Under the pieces are notes generated by a model. It was given only the letters and a program-made list of their open reading frames with translations. It was not told the origin of the DNA and made no database searches. Below, piece by piece: positions 19,966 to 28,844 of a DNA stretch of 53,589 bases. Both the position numbers and the translations under genes were made by a program. How positions within the stretch are numbered: the first letter of the stretch is position 1; the number at the start of each line of letters is the position of its first letter. The stretch lies in the NCBI GenBank assembly GCA_949286525.1, contig CASECT010000081.1, forward strand, positions 1-53,589. Reading direction: 5' to 3'. Source of the stretch: an uncultured Eubacteriales bacterium (GTDB taxonomy: Bacteria; Bacillota; Clostridia; Lachnospirales; Lachnospiraceae).

Positions 19966-20013
19966 GACAGTAGAAGCTAAGAGCTGATATTCTTTTGTGA
20001 ATAGGAGGAGTGA

Positions 20014-20187
<174 letters not shown>

Positions 20188-20215
20188 TCTCTTTCGGAAC
20201 AACGTATCGCTACAT

Positions 20216-20247
20216 AAAAGAACGTCTGTGTCTACAGACGTTCTTTT
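20216..20247. terminator. Bidirectional terminator between ferredoxin and MerR-like gene
   Basis: AAAAGAACGTCTGT and ACAGACGTTCTTTT make a 14-bp stem with a 4-base loop, followed by a long T-run on the plus strand. The TAG stop of the convergent regulator gene lies within the loop and stem. Confidence 0.9.
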
Positions 20248-20843
20248 TTTCTGCCGAAAAGTCCGGCTCTCTTCTTTTCCTTTCTGACCTTCGCCCCTTT
20301 CTGCCGGATCGCCGCATCCAGTTTCCGATAGCGATCCTCCTCCTGCTCCTGCTGCTCACGCATCAGATAATTCATCTCCTTGAGAATACGGTCCCCCACC
20401 TCGTTGGACAGATCTTCATTGTTATTTTTCAGGGCGTTGGACACGATTTCCGTCATAATCTCCTGAAATTGTTCCATTCGGATCTTCGGATCTTCTACCG
20501 TAGCCACCTCCGCCGATTCCTTCTCCTTGCCGCCCTTTTCCAGTCCCAGCTCCCGGGCGTTTGTTATGGTCAGGATCTGGCGGTCTCTGTCTTTTTCTTT
20601 GTTCCGCTGTTCCCGCTGCTTCTCATTCTTCAGATACATACGGATTGCTTTCAGCTGATAACCTTTTTCCTTCAGCTCCTTGATCTTAAGAAATTCCTTA
20701 ATGTTCTCGTCTGTGTAATAGCGGTGCCCCATCTCGTTTCTCGGGATATCAAGCTGAAGCTCGTCTTCCCAGTAGCGCAGAACATGCTGTTCCAGCTGGA
20801 CGATATTCGCGGCGTCAGAAATCATGTACCTTACCTGTTCCAT
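20232..20843 (-). CDS. MerR-type DNA-binding regulator
   Basis: 203 residues. The N-terminal winged helix (residues about 5-70) reads MISDAANIVQLEQHVLRYWEDELQLDIPRNEMGHRYYTDENIKEF, with the MerR RYW and HRYYTDE motifs. A strongly charged coiled region follows (KNEKQREQRNKEKDRDRQ), then an acidic helix, and a basic tail (KVRKEKKRAGLFGRKKERL). No ligand-binding domain or metal-site cysteines are seen, so the signal is unknown; the overall plan recalls RacA-like chromosome-binding proteins as well as regulators. It has its own promoter with a palindrome downstream of the -10 box. Confidence 0.8.
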   Translation of the reverse strand: MEQVRYMISDAANIVQLEQHVLRYWEDELQLDIPRNEMGHRYYTDENIKEFLKIKELKEKGYQLKAIRMYLKNEKQREQRNKEKDRDRQILTITNARELGLEKGGKEKESAEVATVEDPKIRMEQFQEIMTEIVSNALKNNNEDLSNEVGDRILKEMNYLMREQQEQEEDRYRKLDAAIRQKGAKVRKEKKRAGLFGRKKERL

Positions 20844-20920
20844 TGTTCATCCTCCTTCAAAAAAATAATGACAAAGCCCGCGCCTATTCATGCAGACTCT
20901 GTCATCATTTGTAATGCTTT

Positions 20921-20961
20921 ATGTACAGGTACATTATACCCCCGGCCGAAGATACGGACAA
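20921..20961 (-). promoter_or_regulatory. Promoter and palindromic operator of the MerR-like gene
   Basis: Minus strand: TTGTCC (20961-20956), 17-base spacer, TATAAT (20938-20933). ATGTACAGGTACAT (20921-20934), a near-perfect palindrome, overlaps the end of the -10 box and the predicted start of transcription, a good place for autoregulation. Confidence 0.65.
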
Positions 20962-20991
20962 GCTTTTTCCATCGCCCGTTTTCGACATTTT

Positions 20992-22332
20992 TTACAGTCT
21001 CTGAGAATGATCCAGATTTCCGAATTTGGTGTACTCCGGCAGCCACGCCAGCTGAATAGTCCCGATGGGACCATTTCTCTGCTTTGCCACAATGATCTCG
21101 GAAATATTCTTCAGCTCTGTATCCTTATTGTAATAGTCATCCCGGTAAATAAACATAACCACATCCGCGTCCTGCTCGATGGCCCCGGACTCACGAAGGT
21201 CCGAGAGCATGGGACGGTGATCCGGCCTCTGCTCCACCGCACGGCTCAGCTGGGAAAGGGCCACTACCGGCACATTCAGCTCCCTGGCCAGAGCCTTCAG
21301 CGAACGGGAGATCTCGGAGATCTCCTGCTGCCTGGATTCTGATCGGCCGGAGCCGCTCATGAGCTGCAGATAGTCGATGATGACGATCTTCAAGTCGTGT
21401 TCCAGTTTGTATTTGCGGCATTTACTGCGAAGTTCAGAGATACTGATACCCGGCGTATCATCTATGATCAACTTGGAATTGCCGATGATACCCGCCCCCT
21501 CAATCAGTTTCTCCCACTCGGATTCCTGGAGGTTTCCGGTCCGAAGCTTCTGGGCATCCACACGGGATTCCAGAGAAAACAGACGGTTTACCAGCTGTTC
21601 CTTGGACATCTCCAGAGAGAAAATGGCTGCGCACAGGTTCTCGTGGAAAGCGATATACTGGGCAATATTCAGTACAAAGGCCGTTTTTCCCATGGAGGGG
21701 CGGGCGGCGATAAGAACCAGATCCGAGGGCTGCAGACCGGCTGTCTGATAATCCAAATCCAGAAATCCGGTGGGGATACCGGTCACATTCCCCTTCTGTC
21801 GGGAGGCCTGCTCAATCTTGCTGATAGCGTTCATGACTACCTCTTTGATGGGAACGTAGTCAGAAACGCCCCGGTTCTGTACCAGGTCGAAAACCTCCTT
21901 CTCCGTCTTCTCCAGAATGGTTCCCACATCCTCTTTTCCGTTATAACACTCATTCTCAATTTCCTGATTGACCCGGATAATCTGACGCAGCAGGGCTTTG
22001 TCCTTCACAATATTGGCATAGGCTGTCACATTGACGGTCAGCGGTACCCCCGCCACCAGATCGCCGATATACTCCAGACTGGCCACCTCCGCAGGCACAT
22101 CTTTTTCCCTCAGCTTGTTCTGCAGCGTTACCAGATCCACCGGCTGCCGGTCATTGTACAGCTCCACGATGGCCTCAAAGAGCACGCCGTACTGCTGATG
22201 ATAAAAATCATCTCTGTGAAGAATCTCGGAAGCCGTAAGAATTGCGTCCTTGTCCACGATCATGGAACCGATAACCGATTGTTCCGCCTCCAGACTGTTG
22301 GGCATGGTCCGTTTGATCAAAGCTTCTTCCAT
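20992..22332 (-). CDS. dnaB: Replicative DNA helicase DnaB
   Basis: 446 residues. The hexameric helicase that unwinds DNA at the fork. The N-terminal primase-binding domain (PNSLEAEQSVIGSMIVD) is followed by a RecA-like motor with Walker A ARPSMGKTAF, Walker B IVIIDYLQLM, and LSQLSRAVEQRPDHRPMLSDLRESGAIEQDADVV. No intein is present. It is third in the gdpP-rplI-dnaB operon, 19 bases after rplI. Confidence 0.98.
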   Translation of the reverse strand: MEEALIKRTMPNSLEAEQSVIGSMIVDKDAILTASEILHRDDFYHQQYGVLFEAIVELYNDRQPVDLVTLQNKLREKDVPAEVASLEYIGDLVAGVPLTVNVTAYANIVKDKALLRQIIRVNQEIENECYNGKEDVGTILEKTEKEVFDLVQNRGVSDYVPIKEVVMNAISKIEQASRQKGNVTGIPTGFLDLDYQTAGLQPSDLVLIAARPSMGKTAFVLNIAQYIAFHENLCAAIFSLEMSKEQLVNRLFSLESRVDAQKLRTGNLQESEWEKLIEGAGIIGNSKLIIDDTPGISISELRSKCRKYKLEHDLKIVIIDYLQLMSGSGRSESRQQEISEISRSLKALARELNVPVVALSQLSRAVEQRPDHRPMLSDLRESGAIEQDADVVMFIYRDDYYNKDTELKNISEIIVAKQRNGPIGTIQLAWLPEYTKFGNLDHSQRL

Positions 22333-22351
22333 GTGTCAACTCCTTCGCTCT

Positions 22352-22798
22352 CTATTCCGCGCTCACATGAACCCGCATGACCGCCGTTACCTGCGGATGC
22401 AGTTTAATCTTGACCTCTACAGTTCCCAGCATACGGATTGGCTCTTCCACAATCACTTTCTTCTTATCCAGATCCACATGGTACTGCTCTTTTACCGCGG
22501 CGCAGATCTCCTTGGAGGAAACAGAACCAAAGATTCTCCCTCCTTCTCCGGCACGGATTTTTGTCTCCACCAGCCACTCGCCGATCTCCTTTGCCATGGC
22601 CCGGGCCGCCTCAAGATTTTCCTTCGCCACCTTATCTGCGTGCTGCTGCTGCAGCTTCAGATCGTTCATATTCTTTTTATTGGCTTCAACACCCATTTTC
22701 TTCGGGATCAGAACATTTCTCGCATATCCGTCGCTGGCCTCCACAACCTCTCCCTTCTTCCCGAGGGTTTTCACATCTTTTAACAAAATCACTTTCAT
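22352..22798 (-). CDS. rplI: 50S ribosomal protein L9
   Basis: 148 residues, full length. The N-terminal rRNA-binding domain is MKVILLKDVKTLGKKGEVVEASDGYARN, then the long connecting helix (ANKKNMNDLKLQQQHADKVAKE) and the C-terminal domain. The start overlaps the gdpP stop as ATGA. Confidence 0.98.
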   Translation of the reverse strand: MKVILLKDVKTLGKKGEVVEASDGYARNVLIPKKMGVEANKKNMNDLKLQQQHADKVAKENLEAARAMAKEIGEWLVETKIRAGEGGRIFGSVSSKEICAAVKEQYHVDLDKKKVIVEEPIRMLGTVEVKIKLHPQVTAVMRVHVSAE

Positions 22799-24846
22799 AT
22801 CTTGATCTCTCCTTCATCTATCAAAATGTCAATGGTGTCCTGCAGTTTTCTCCTGACCTCCGCCAGAGAACTGTTCTCGATCTGGGCTCCCGCCACATTG
22901 AGATGGCCTCCGCCTCCGAGCCGTTCCATAATCAGCTGTACGTCGATCTCGTCGATAGATCTCGAACTGATATAGACCTTATTCTGATACTCCGTCAGAA
23001 CAAAGGAAGCCTTGATCCCCACAATATTCAGAAGTTCATTGGCCGCCTGGGCACCCACCACTGTCGGGCTCTCCACATTGGAAGATTCTGACACCGCAAT
23101 GGCAAAAGCTCCGCGATACACCTGGGCATGGCGTACAATCTCCGCTCTGGCCTTATAGGCTGACATATCTTCTCTCAGCAGCTTTCTTACCCTGGTAACT
23201 TCTACCCCACAGCGTCTCAGATACGCAGCCGCCTCAAAGGTGCGCACACCGGTTTTTCGCATAAAATTGTTGGTATCTATGAGAATCCCGGCGTACAGGC
23301 TGTCCGCCTCCTGAGCCTTCAGATGCACTTTTTCGGAAAAGTACTGAAGTACCTCCGCCACCATCTCACAGGTTGAAGAAGCGTAAGGTTCTATATAAGA
23401 AAGAATAGGATTCTCGATAATTTCATTTCCCTGCCTGTGGTGGTCGAAAACCACGACGCTGCGGCTCTTCTTCAACAGCTCGGGACAATCCGTATAGCTG
23501 GGCCGGTTCGTATCCACCACCATGACCAGCGTACGGTTACTGCAGCGGCTCATGGCCTCATCGCTGTCGATAAACATATCCTCCGGATATCCCTGCTCCT
23601 CAGAAAATCCCTCCAGCAGCGGCCGCACAGAACTCGTTACCGTGTTCATCACAATCTGGGCCGGCTTGCCCAGTTCCCGCGCCGCGCAGTATACGCCCAC
23701 AGAAGCCCCAAAGGAGTCCGCGTCGCCGATGGAATGCCCCATGATAATCACGTTGTCCCTGCTTTCCATCAGTTCTCTCAGGGCCTGCGCCTTTACCCTG
23801 GCCTTTACTCTGGTATTTTTTTCAATCTCTTTTCCTCGTACTCCATAATAGGAAAGATTGTCCTTCTCCTTGATGACCGCCTGGGATCCGCCCCGGCCCA
23901 GGGCAATATCGATAGCCGCCCGGGCATATTCCGCATTCTGGTTGTAGCTGTTTCCGGATAGCCCGATGCCGATGCTCAAAGTTACCGGCATATCATTATG
24001 AACCTTGGTACTCTTAATCTCCTCAAGAATAGAAAACCGGTTTTCCTCCATGGCTGTCAGGTATTTCCTCTGGAACACAATGAAATACTTATCCTTCTCC
24101 AGCTTGCGCACCAGCGCGTCCGCATCACGAAAATATTTCCCGATCTTCCGGTCAATCATAGCCGTCACAAAAGAGCGTTTGACTTCCTCCACAGAGTCAA
24201 AAGCCTCGTCATAATTGTCGATATAAAGGAGCGCAGCCACCATCTGCTGGTCGCTGTTCTCCCTGCGGGCTTTTACCAGCTCCGTCTCATCAAACAAGAG
24301 CATCGCGATCAGCATATTCTCCTTGTCCAGCGTCGTAAGAATCTGGCTTCCTTCCCCCAGCTCGCTGAAATAAAGCTTCTGCATAGATGCCTGGTATACC
24401 CGGCCGTTCAGTTCCACTTGGACACCGAAACTGTCCTGTTGAACCTTGGAGAGACTCTCCTTTGTAATCTCTCGAAAAACAGTGGAAATAGATTTCTGAT
24501 AGTGCTTGTCCTTTCCGGAAACCCCCGCGAACTCCTCGTTCATCCACAGGATCTTCCCGCCGGCATCCAGAAGCGCGTAAGGAATCTGAAATTTATCCAG
24601 CAACTCTTTCTGTACCGTTCCGTAATGTGTAGCAAAATGAATGATCTCTTCGTTCAGCCGAACCAGAATCATCCGATACAGCACCAGCACCACGACAGCG
24701 TATAGCAGAACAAAAACGCCGGTTACCGCGCCAACCCGGATATTGTAAAAAAGAAGTCCGATATCTCCGGCAAGAAACACAAAAATCATATACAGCGGAG
24801 CCTGAAAATATCTTTTCAGCTTGCCGTTATACTGCAATGTCTCCAT
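22795..24846 (-). CDS. gdpP: Cyclic-di-AMP phosphodiesterase GdpP-like
   Basis: 683 residues. Order: two membrane helices (about 15-60), a PAS-like sensor domain (about 80-165), a degenerate GGDEF domain (about 175-310), then DHH and DHHA1 phosphoesterase domains. Catalytic motifs are GHSIGDADSFGAS, VVDTNRPS, FDHHRQG and GGGGHLNVAGA. It hydrolyses c-di-AMP to pApA; in Firmicutes c-di-AMP controls potassium uptake and turgor, relevant to the ktrBA genes at 34.4-36.4 kb. The order gdpP-rplI-dnaB is conserved with Bacillus. Confidence 0.94.
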   Translation of the reverse strand: METLQYNGKLKRYFQAPLYMIFVFLAGDIGLLFYNIRVGAVTGVFVLLYAVVVLVLYRMILVRLNEEIIHFATHYGTVQKELLDKFQIPYALLDAGGKILWMNEEFAGVSGKDKHYQKSISTVFREITKESLSKVQQDSFGVQVELNGRVYQASMQKLYFSELGEGSQILTTLDKENMLIAMLLFDETELVKARRENSDQQMVAALLYIDNYDEAFDSVEEVKRSFVTAMIDRKIGKYFRDADALVRKLEKDKYFIVFQRKYLTAMEENRFSILEEIKSTKVHNDMPVTLSIGIGLSGNSYNQNAEYARAAIDIALGRGGSQAVIKEKDNLSYYGVRGKEIEKNTRVKARVKAQALRELMESRDNVIIMGHSIGDADSFGASVGVYCAARELGKPAQIVMNTVTSSVRPLLEGFSEEQGYPEDMFIDSDEAMSRCSNRTLVMVVDTNRPSYTDCPELLKKSRSVVVFDHHRQGNEIIENPILSYIEPYASSTCEMVAEVLQYFSEKVHLKAQEADSLYAGILIDTNNFMRKTGVRTFEAAAYLRRCGVEVTRVRKLLREDMSAYKARAEIVRHAQVYRGAFAIAVSESSNVESPTVVGAQAANELLNIVGIKASFVLTEYQNKVYISSRSIDEIDVQLIMERLGGGGHLNVAGAQIENSSLAEVRRKLQDTIDILIDEGEIKI

Positions 24847-24914
24847 ATTTTCTCCTCTGTCAACATATCGTTATCCGCGCGGGCAGAATTGCCTGCGCCC
24901 TTTTTACTGCATTG

Positions 24915-24943
24915 ATTATAACACTTCGCCACCGCTAAATCCA
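24915..24943 (-). promoter_or_regulatory. Promoter of gdpP-rplI-dnaB
   Basis: Minus strand: a perfect TATAAT (24920-24915) with a weak -35, TGGATT (24943-24938), at 17 bases; the leader is about 65 bases. Confidence 0.55.
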
Positions 24944-25003
24944 CTCTTTTACGCCCGGGGGCAGAATAACGAATTTTTTTCCGTTATTTTGTCTATTCTG
25001 ACA

Positions 25004-25032
25004 TTGTCCGCGTCCTGTTCTTTGCCTATAAT
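25004..25032 (+). promoter_or_regulatory. Promoter of the MsmK-type ATPase gene
   Basis: TTGTCC (25004-25009), 17-base spacer, perfect TATAAT (25027-25032). It is about 50 bases before the ATG, which has AAAAGGGG as ribosome site. Confidence 0.75.
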
Positions 25033-25082
25033 ATAATCGTTCGCAAAGATCAGCGAAAAATAAGAGAAAAGGGGTTTTTACC

Positions 25083-26195
25083 ATGTCAAGTATTTCATTG
25101 AAAAACATCACGAAAATTTATCCCAATGGATTTCAGGCAGTAAAGGATTTTAACCTGGATATTGAAGACAAGGAATTTATCATCTTTGTCGGCCCTTCCG
25201 GATGCGGCAAATCCACAACCCTGCGAATGATCGCCGGACTGGAGGAAATTTCCGGCGGCGAGCTTCTCATCGACGGCAAACTCATGAACGATGTGGAGCC
25301 CAAGGACCGCGATATCGCAATGGTTTTCCAGAACTACGCTCTGTATCCCCATATGACAGTATATGACAACATGGCTTTCGGCCTGAAACTGCGTAAGATG
25401 CCAAAGGCAGAAATTGATCAGAAAGTGCGGGAAGCCGCCAAGATTCTGGATCTGGAGTCCCTTCTGGACCGTAAGCCGAAGGCTCTTTCCGGTGGTCAGA
25501 GACAGCGTGTTGCCATGGGGCGTGCTATCGTCCGTAATCCGAAGGTATTCCTGATGGATGAGCCCCTGTCCAATCTGGACGCGAAACTGCGTGTGCAGAT
25601 GCGTATCGAGATTTCCAAACTTCACGAGAGACTGGGCGCTACCATTATCTATGTAACCCATGACCAGACAGAGGCCATGACGCTGGGTACCAGAATCGTC
25701 GTTATGAAAGACGGCGTGGTACAGCAGATCGATACCCCCAACAACCTTTACAACAAACCCGGCAACCTGTTCGTAGCCGGATTTATCGGATCGCCGCAGA
25801 TGAACTTCCTCAATGTTACCATCGAAAAGAACGGCGAAGATCTGATTGCGAAGAGCGGCGAAGACAAGATCGCAATTCCCGCTTCCAAAGCAAAGGCTCT
25901 GATCGACGGCGGTTATGTAGGCAAGGAAGTGATTCTCGGCATCCGTCCGGAGGATATCTACGATTCTCAGATGTTCATCGACGCATCGCCTAACACTACG
26001 CTCCAGGCAAAGATCCATGTATACGAGCTTCTGGGCGCCGAAGTATATCTGTACTTTGATTACAATGATACTCAGCTGACTGCCCGTGTAGATCCGAGAA
26101 CCACCTCGAAAGCCGGCGATACTATCCGGTTTGCCCTGGATATGGAGCATGCGCACTTCTTTGACAAAGATACCGAATTGACGATTACAAACTAA
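25083..26195 (+). CDS. msmK: Sugar ABC transporter ATP-binding protein (MsmK/UgpC type)
   Basis: 370 residues. ABC ATPase domain (1-235): Walker A GPSGCGKST, Q-loop FQNYALYPHM, signature LSGGQRQR, Walker B VFLMDEPLSNLD, switch VTHDQ. The C-terminal half (240-370) holds the TOBE/OB regulatory domain of the CUT1 sugar importers. No permease genes are adjacent. In Gram-positive bacteria such solitary ATPases energise several sugar importers encoded elsewhere, so a shared ATPase is likely. A CdaR/PucR-type regulator follows 44 bases later. Confidence 0.93.
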   Translation: MSSISLKNITKIYPNGFQAVKDFNLDIEDKEFIIFVGPSGCGKSTTLRMIAGLEEISGGELLIDGKLMNDVEPKDRDIAMVFQNYALYPHMTVYDNMAFGLKLRKMPKAEIDQKVREAAKILDLESLLDRKPKALSGGQRQRVAMGRAIVRNPKVFLMDEPLSNLDAKLRVQMRIEISKLHERLGATIIYVTHDQTEAMTLGTRIVVMKDGVVQQIDTPNNLYNKPGNLFVAGFIGSPQMNFLNVTIEKNGEDLIAKSGEDKIAIPASKAKALIDGGYVGKEVILGIRPEDIYDSQMFIDASPNTTLQAKIHVYELLGAEVYLYFDYNDTQLTARVDPRTTSKAGDTIRFALDMEHAHFFDKDTELTITN

Positions 26196-26199
26196 TCGT

Positions 26200-26219
26200 C
26201 TATGATAGAAATATCATAG
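26200..26219 (+). other. Hairpin between msmK and the CdaR-like gene
   Basis: CTATGATA and TATCATAG form a perfect 8-bp stem with a 4-base loop. No T-run follows, so it could stabilise the upstream mRNA or serve as an operator rather than terminate. Confidence 0.4.
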
Positions 26220-26239
26220 TTTGAAGGAGCTTTGCGTAC

Positions 26240-27172
26240 ATGGATGATTCTTCCAAGCTGACACAATTACTGCAACAACTGGAGGTCGAAACCGGCATTA
26301 CCTTTACGATTGCCGACTCGACATTAGATGAAGCTGAAACCCTCGCCAAGGTAAGAGACTTTCTTTCCTTTTATCAAACTCGTGACAACAGAAACCTTTT
26401 CCTGTCACGCTTCTTCCTTGGGCAGCTCTCCCCCGAAGAAATTCTTCGGGGAAAGCAGCGGTTTCACATAGAAGAAAGCACCTTAAGGGTGCTTTTTCTT
26501 CTTGAATGCAGACAGCCCTGCGATCCGGCTGTCATCTCTGTATTGTCCAATCTTAATGCCTCCGGCGCCGATATGATTGTGGAGCTGGATTCCCTTCATA
26601 TTGCCGTTGTGCGGCAGCTGAAGCATTCCCTCTCCGATCAGGCGCTGCGCAAGACAGCCCTGGGACTGGTAGACACTCTGGAGGCAGAAACCATGGTTTC
26701 CTTTGCCGTCTCCTACGACGCCTGCTGCGAAACGCTCTCACAGCTCCCCTCCAGCTACCAGAACTGCCATGCCGCTCTGCGGATCGGAAATATTTTCTAT
26801 TCCTCGGAGCGTGTCTTCGGCTTTCGGGAACTTGGTCTTGGAAAGCTTCTCTATTATGTGCCGCAGGATGTCTGTCTCCATTATCTGAAAGATAACTTCG
26901 GCTCCCTTGACTACAGGGATCTGGACGACGAAACGCTGCATATCATCCATACTTTTTTTGACAGCGGCCTCAGCATCGCCGAGACCGCCAGAAAGCTTTA
27001 TATGCATCGAAATACACTGGTGTACCGCCTGGATAAAATCCAGAAGCTGACCGGTCTGGACATCCGCAAGTTCGAAGACGCGGTAACCTGCAAGATCGGT
27101 CTGATGCTGGGCAGCTTTCTCTATCGGAATCAGGAAACCCTTCCGGCTCCCGATCCGATATCCACCACATAG
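26240..27172 (+). CDS. CdaR/PucR-type transcriptional regulator
   Basis: 310 residues. The C-terminal 55 residues form the PucR/CdaR helix-turn-helix: FFDSGLSIAETARKLYMHRNTLVYRLDKIQKLTGLDIR. The middle (about 110-230) has the pattern of the GGDEF-like domain usual in this family; the N-terminal 100 residues are not recognised. CdaR relatives respond to sugar acids, but the ligand here is unknown. It probably regulates the adjacent sugar-uptake genes. The last 43 bases overlap the 3' end of galK on the other strand. GGAG lies before the ATG. Confidence 0.85.
   Translation: MDDSSKLTQLLQQLEVETGITFTIADSTLDEAETLAKVRDFLSFYQTRDNRNLFLSRFFLGQLSPEEILRGKQRFHIEESTLRVLFLLECRQPCDPAVISVLSNLNASGADMIVELDSLHIAVVRQLKHSLSDQALRKTALGLVDTLEAETMVSFAVSYDACCETLSQLPSSYQNCHAALRIGNIFYSSERVFGFRELGLGKLLYYVPQDVCLHYLKDNFGSLDYRDLDDETLHIIHTFFDSGLSIAETARKLYMHRNTLVYRLDKIQKLTGLDIRKFEDAVTCKIGLMLGSFLYRNQETLPAPDPISTT
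26431..26501 (+). other. Two hairpins inside the CdaR-like gene, the second terminator-like
   Basis: First, CCCCGAAGAA and TTCTTCGGGG form a palindrome at 26431-26451. Second, AAAGCACC, a short loop centred on TTAA, and GGTGCTTT, followed by TTTCTTCTT, at 26474-26501. The second has all the parts of an intrinsic terminator about 80 codons into the gene. Ribosomes would normally prevent its action. Confidence 0.5.
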
Positions 27173-28302
27173 AACTCCGGTACAATGCCGGTTTTCTCCT
27201 GATATCCTCTGCCCACCTGATCCATGAAGGCATCCACGGCATCGTTCTTCACGATGCTGACTGTGCAGCCGCCAAATCCGCCGCCGGTAATCCTCGATCC
27301 CAAAACCCCCGGCACTTTCCATGCCAGGTTCACGAGAATATCTATTTCCTCACAGGACACCTCATAGTCATCCCGCAGAGAAATGTGCGACTGATTCATC
27401 AGTTCTCCAAACCGCGCGATGTCGTTATCCTTCAGCGCTTTTACCGCCTCGATCGTCCGTTGATTCTCCGCCACAGCATGTTTTGCCCTTCTTCTGCAGA
27501 CCGGATCCGTGACAGCTGACTCATACTTTTCGAAAGTTTCCATATCCAGATCTCCCAGCGCTTCGATATCCACAACTCCCTGAAGCTGGGACAGTGCCTT
27601 GGCGCACTCCTCCCGCCGCTCGTTGTATTTGGAATCCACCAGACTGTGTTTTACCTTGCTGTTGGTAATGACAATCTTCGCGTCCGGCAGTCGGATATTC
27701 GCATACTCGTAGCTGAGATCACTGGTGTCCAGAAAGATAGCGCAGTCCTTCTTACCCATGGCAACAGCGAACTGATCCATGATACCGCAGTTGCAGCCGT
27801 TGAAATTGTTCTCGGAATACTGACCAATCAGCGCCAGATCCGTCATGGACAATTTCTCAAATCCATAGAGATCCCTTAAAATCACTCCGGTCAGGACCTC
27901 CAGGGAGGCCGAAGAAGACAATCCGGAACCATTGGGAATATTCCCCCAGATTGCCATGTCAAATCCCCGGTCCAGCGTCATGCCTCTGCCGGCAAAAGCC
28001 CACACGACACCCAACGGATAATTTGCCCATCCGTACCGCTTCTGATAACTCAGATCGCTCAGAGATACCTCCACAACGCCCGCGTCGTCCAGGTTCGCTG
28101 AGTAAAAGCAAATTTTATCGTCGTCGCGTTTTCTGGCGACACCGTAGGTTCCCAATGTCAGCGCGCAGGGAAAAACGTGTCCGCCGTTGTAATCGGTGTG
28201 CTCTCCGATAAGATTCACACGCCCCGGGGAGAAGTAAGTCCGCACATCTCCTCCCGCTCCGTAATGCTGCTCAAATACTGTTTTCAGATTCTTTTCTTCC
28301 AT
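27130..28302 (-). CDS. galK: Galactokinase
   Basis: 390 residues. It phosphorylates galactose at C1 with ATP, the first step of the Leloir pathway. The GHMP kinase motifs are complete: GRVNLIGEHTDYNGG (galactose-binding signature), NGSGLSSSAS (ATP loop), CGIMDQFAVAMG with the catalytic Asp, and GSRITGGGFGG. No galT or galE is in the window. It is third in a run after a sugar-binding lipoprotein and a small membrane protein; GGGGACAG is the ribosome site. Confidence 0.97.
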   Translation of the reverse strand: MEEKNLKTVFEQHYGAGGDVRTYFSPGRVNLIGEHTDYNGGHVFPCALTLGTYGVARKRDDDKICFYSANLDDAGVVEVSLSDLSYQKRYGWANYPLGVVWAFAGRGMTLDRGFDMAIWGNIPNGSGLSSSASLEVLTGVILRDLYGFEKLSMTDLALIGQYSENNFNGCNCGIMDQFAVAMGKKDCAIFLDTSDLSYEYANIRLPDAKIVITNSKVKHSLVDSKYNERREECAKALSQLQGVVDIEALGDLDMETFEKYESAVTDPVCRRRAKHAVAENQRTIEAVKALKDNDIARFGELMNQSHISLRDDYEVSCEEIDILVNLAWKVPGVLGSRITGGGFGGCTVSIVKNDAVDAFMDQVGRGYQEKTGIVPEFYVVDIGSGAGRVS

Positions 28303-28314
28303 TTCTCTGTCCCC

Positions 28315-28827
28315 CTATTCCTGAAATACCCTGTCCGGGCAATGGTTGTGCATCGCCTCCAGAAGTTCTTCCTTCGGCTCAAAATAAATTTTTACCTGCC
28401 TGTTTTTTTTCTTCAGATGCGCGATGATCACATAAATCCGGGCTGTGGGATCCCCGCTGACAAACCGCATAACCGACATCTGTCCGTGATCGTACGCCAG
28501 CGCTTTCTGAGACCCCTCCGGCGCAAGCACCAGCATCTCCGAAAGATCCATAGCAAGAGCCTGCTTACGCTTGCTCTGCCGGATAACCCGGTCAATCTCC
28601 ATGGACCCTCCCACATAGAGATACTCATATTCCGTCTCCATCTGGGACTGCTTCCAGTAAAAGAGGATCACGCAGACAATAAAGAGAATGAGGCAGATAA
28701 AATGGACCGCGAAAGCGGTAGCCAGCCCAAAAAATATTGTCAGCGTCATCAATATGTTTTTTACCGTGTAGTCCCTCTTCGTCAAAACTTTTTTTACGAT
28801 CTGTTCCACATAAGTATCCTGATACAT
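28315..28827 (-). CDS. Small membrane protein of unknown function (DUF6106-like)
   Basis: About 170 residues. A short N-terminal helix (YVEQIVKKVLTKRDYTVKN) precedes two close membrane segments (residues about 24-55), then a cytoplasmic-looking domain with VGGSMEIDRVIRQSKRK and the C-terminal IIAHLKKKNRQVKIYFEP. I believe it resembles DUF6106, a family seen in Lachnospiraceae, but with low certainty. The ATG at 28827 has GGAAG upstream; GTG 28848 is an alternative that would overlap the preceding gene. It lies between the binding-protein gene and galK. Confidence 0.6.
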   Translation of the reverse strand: MYQDTYVEQIVKKVLTKRDYTVKNILMTLTIFFGLATAFAVHFICLILFIVCVILFYWKQSQMETEYEYLYVGGSMEIDRVIRQSKRKQALAMDLSEMLVLAPEGSQKALAYDHGQMSVMRFVSGDPTARIYVIIAHLKKKNRQVKIYFEPKEELLEAMHNHCPDRVFQE

Positions 28828-28844
28828 ATCTTTCTTCCGTCCTC

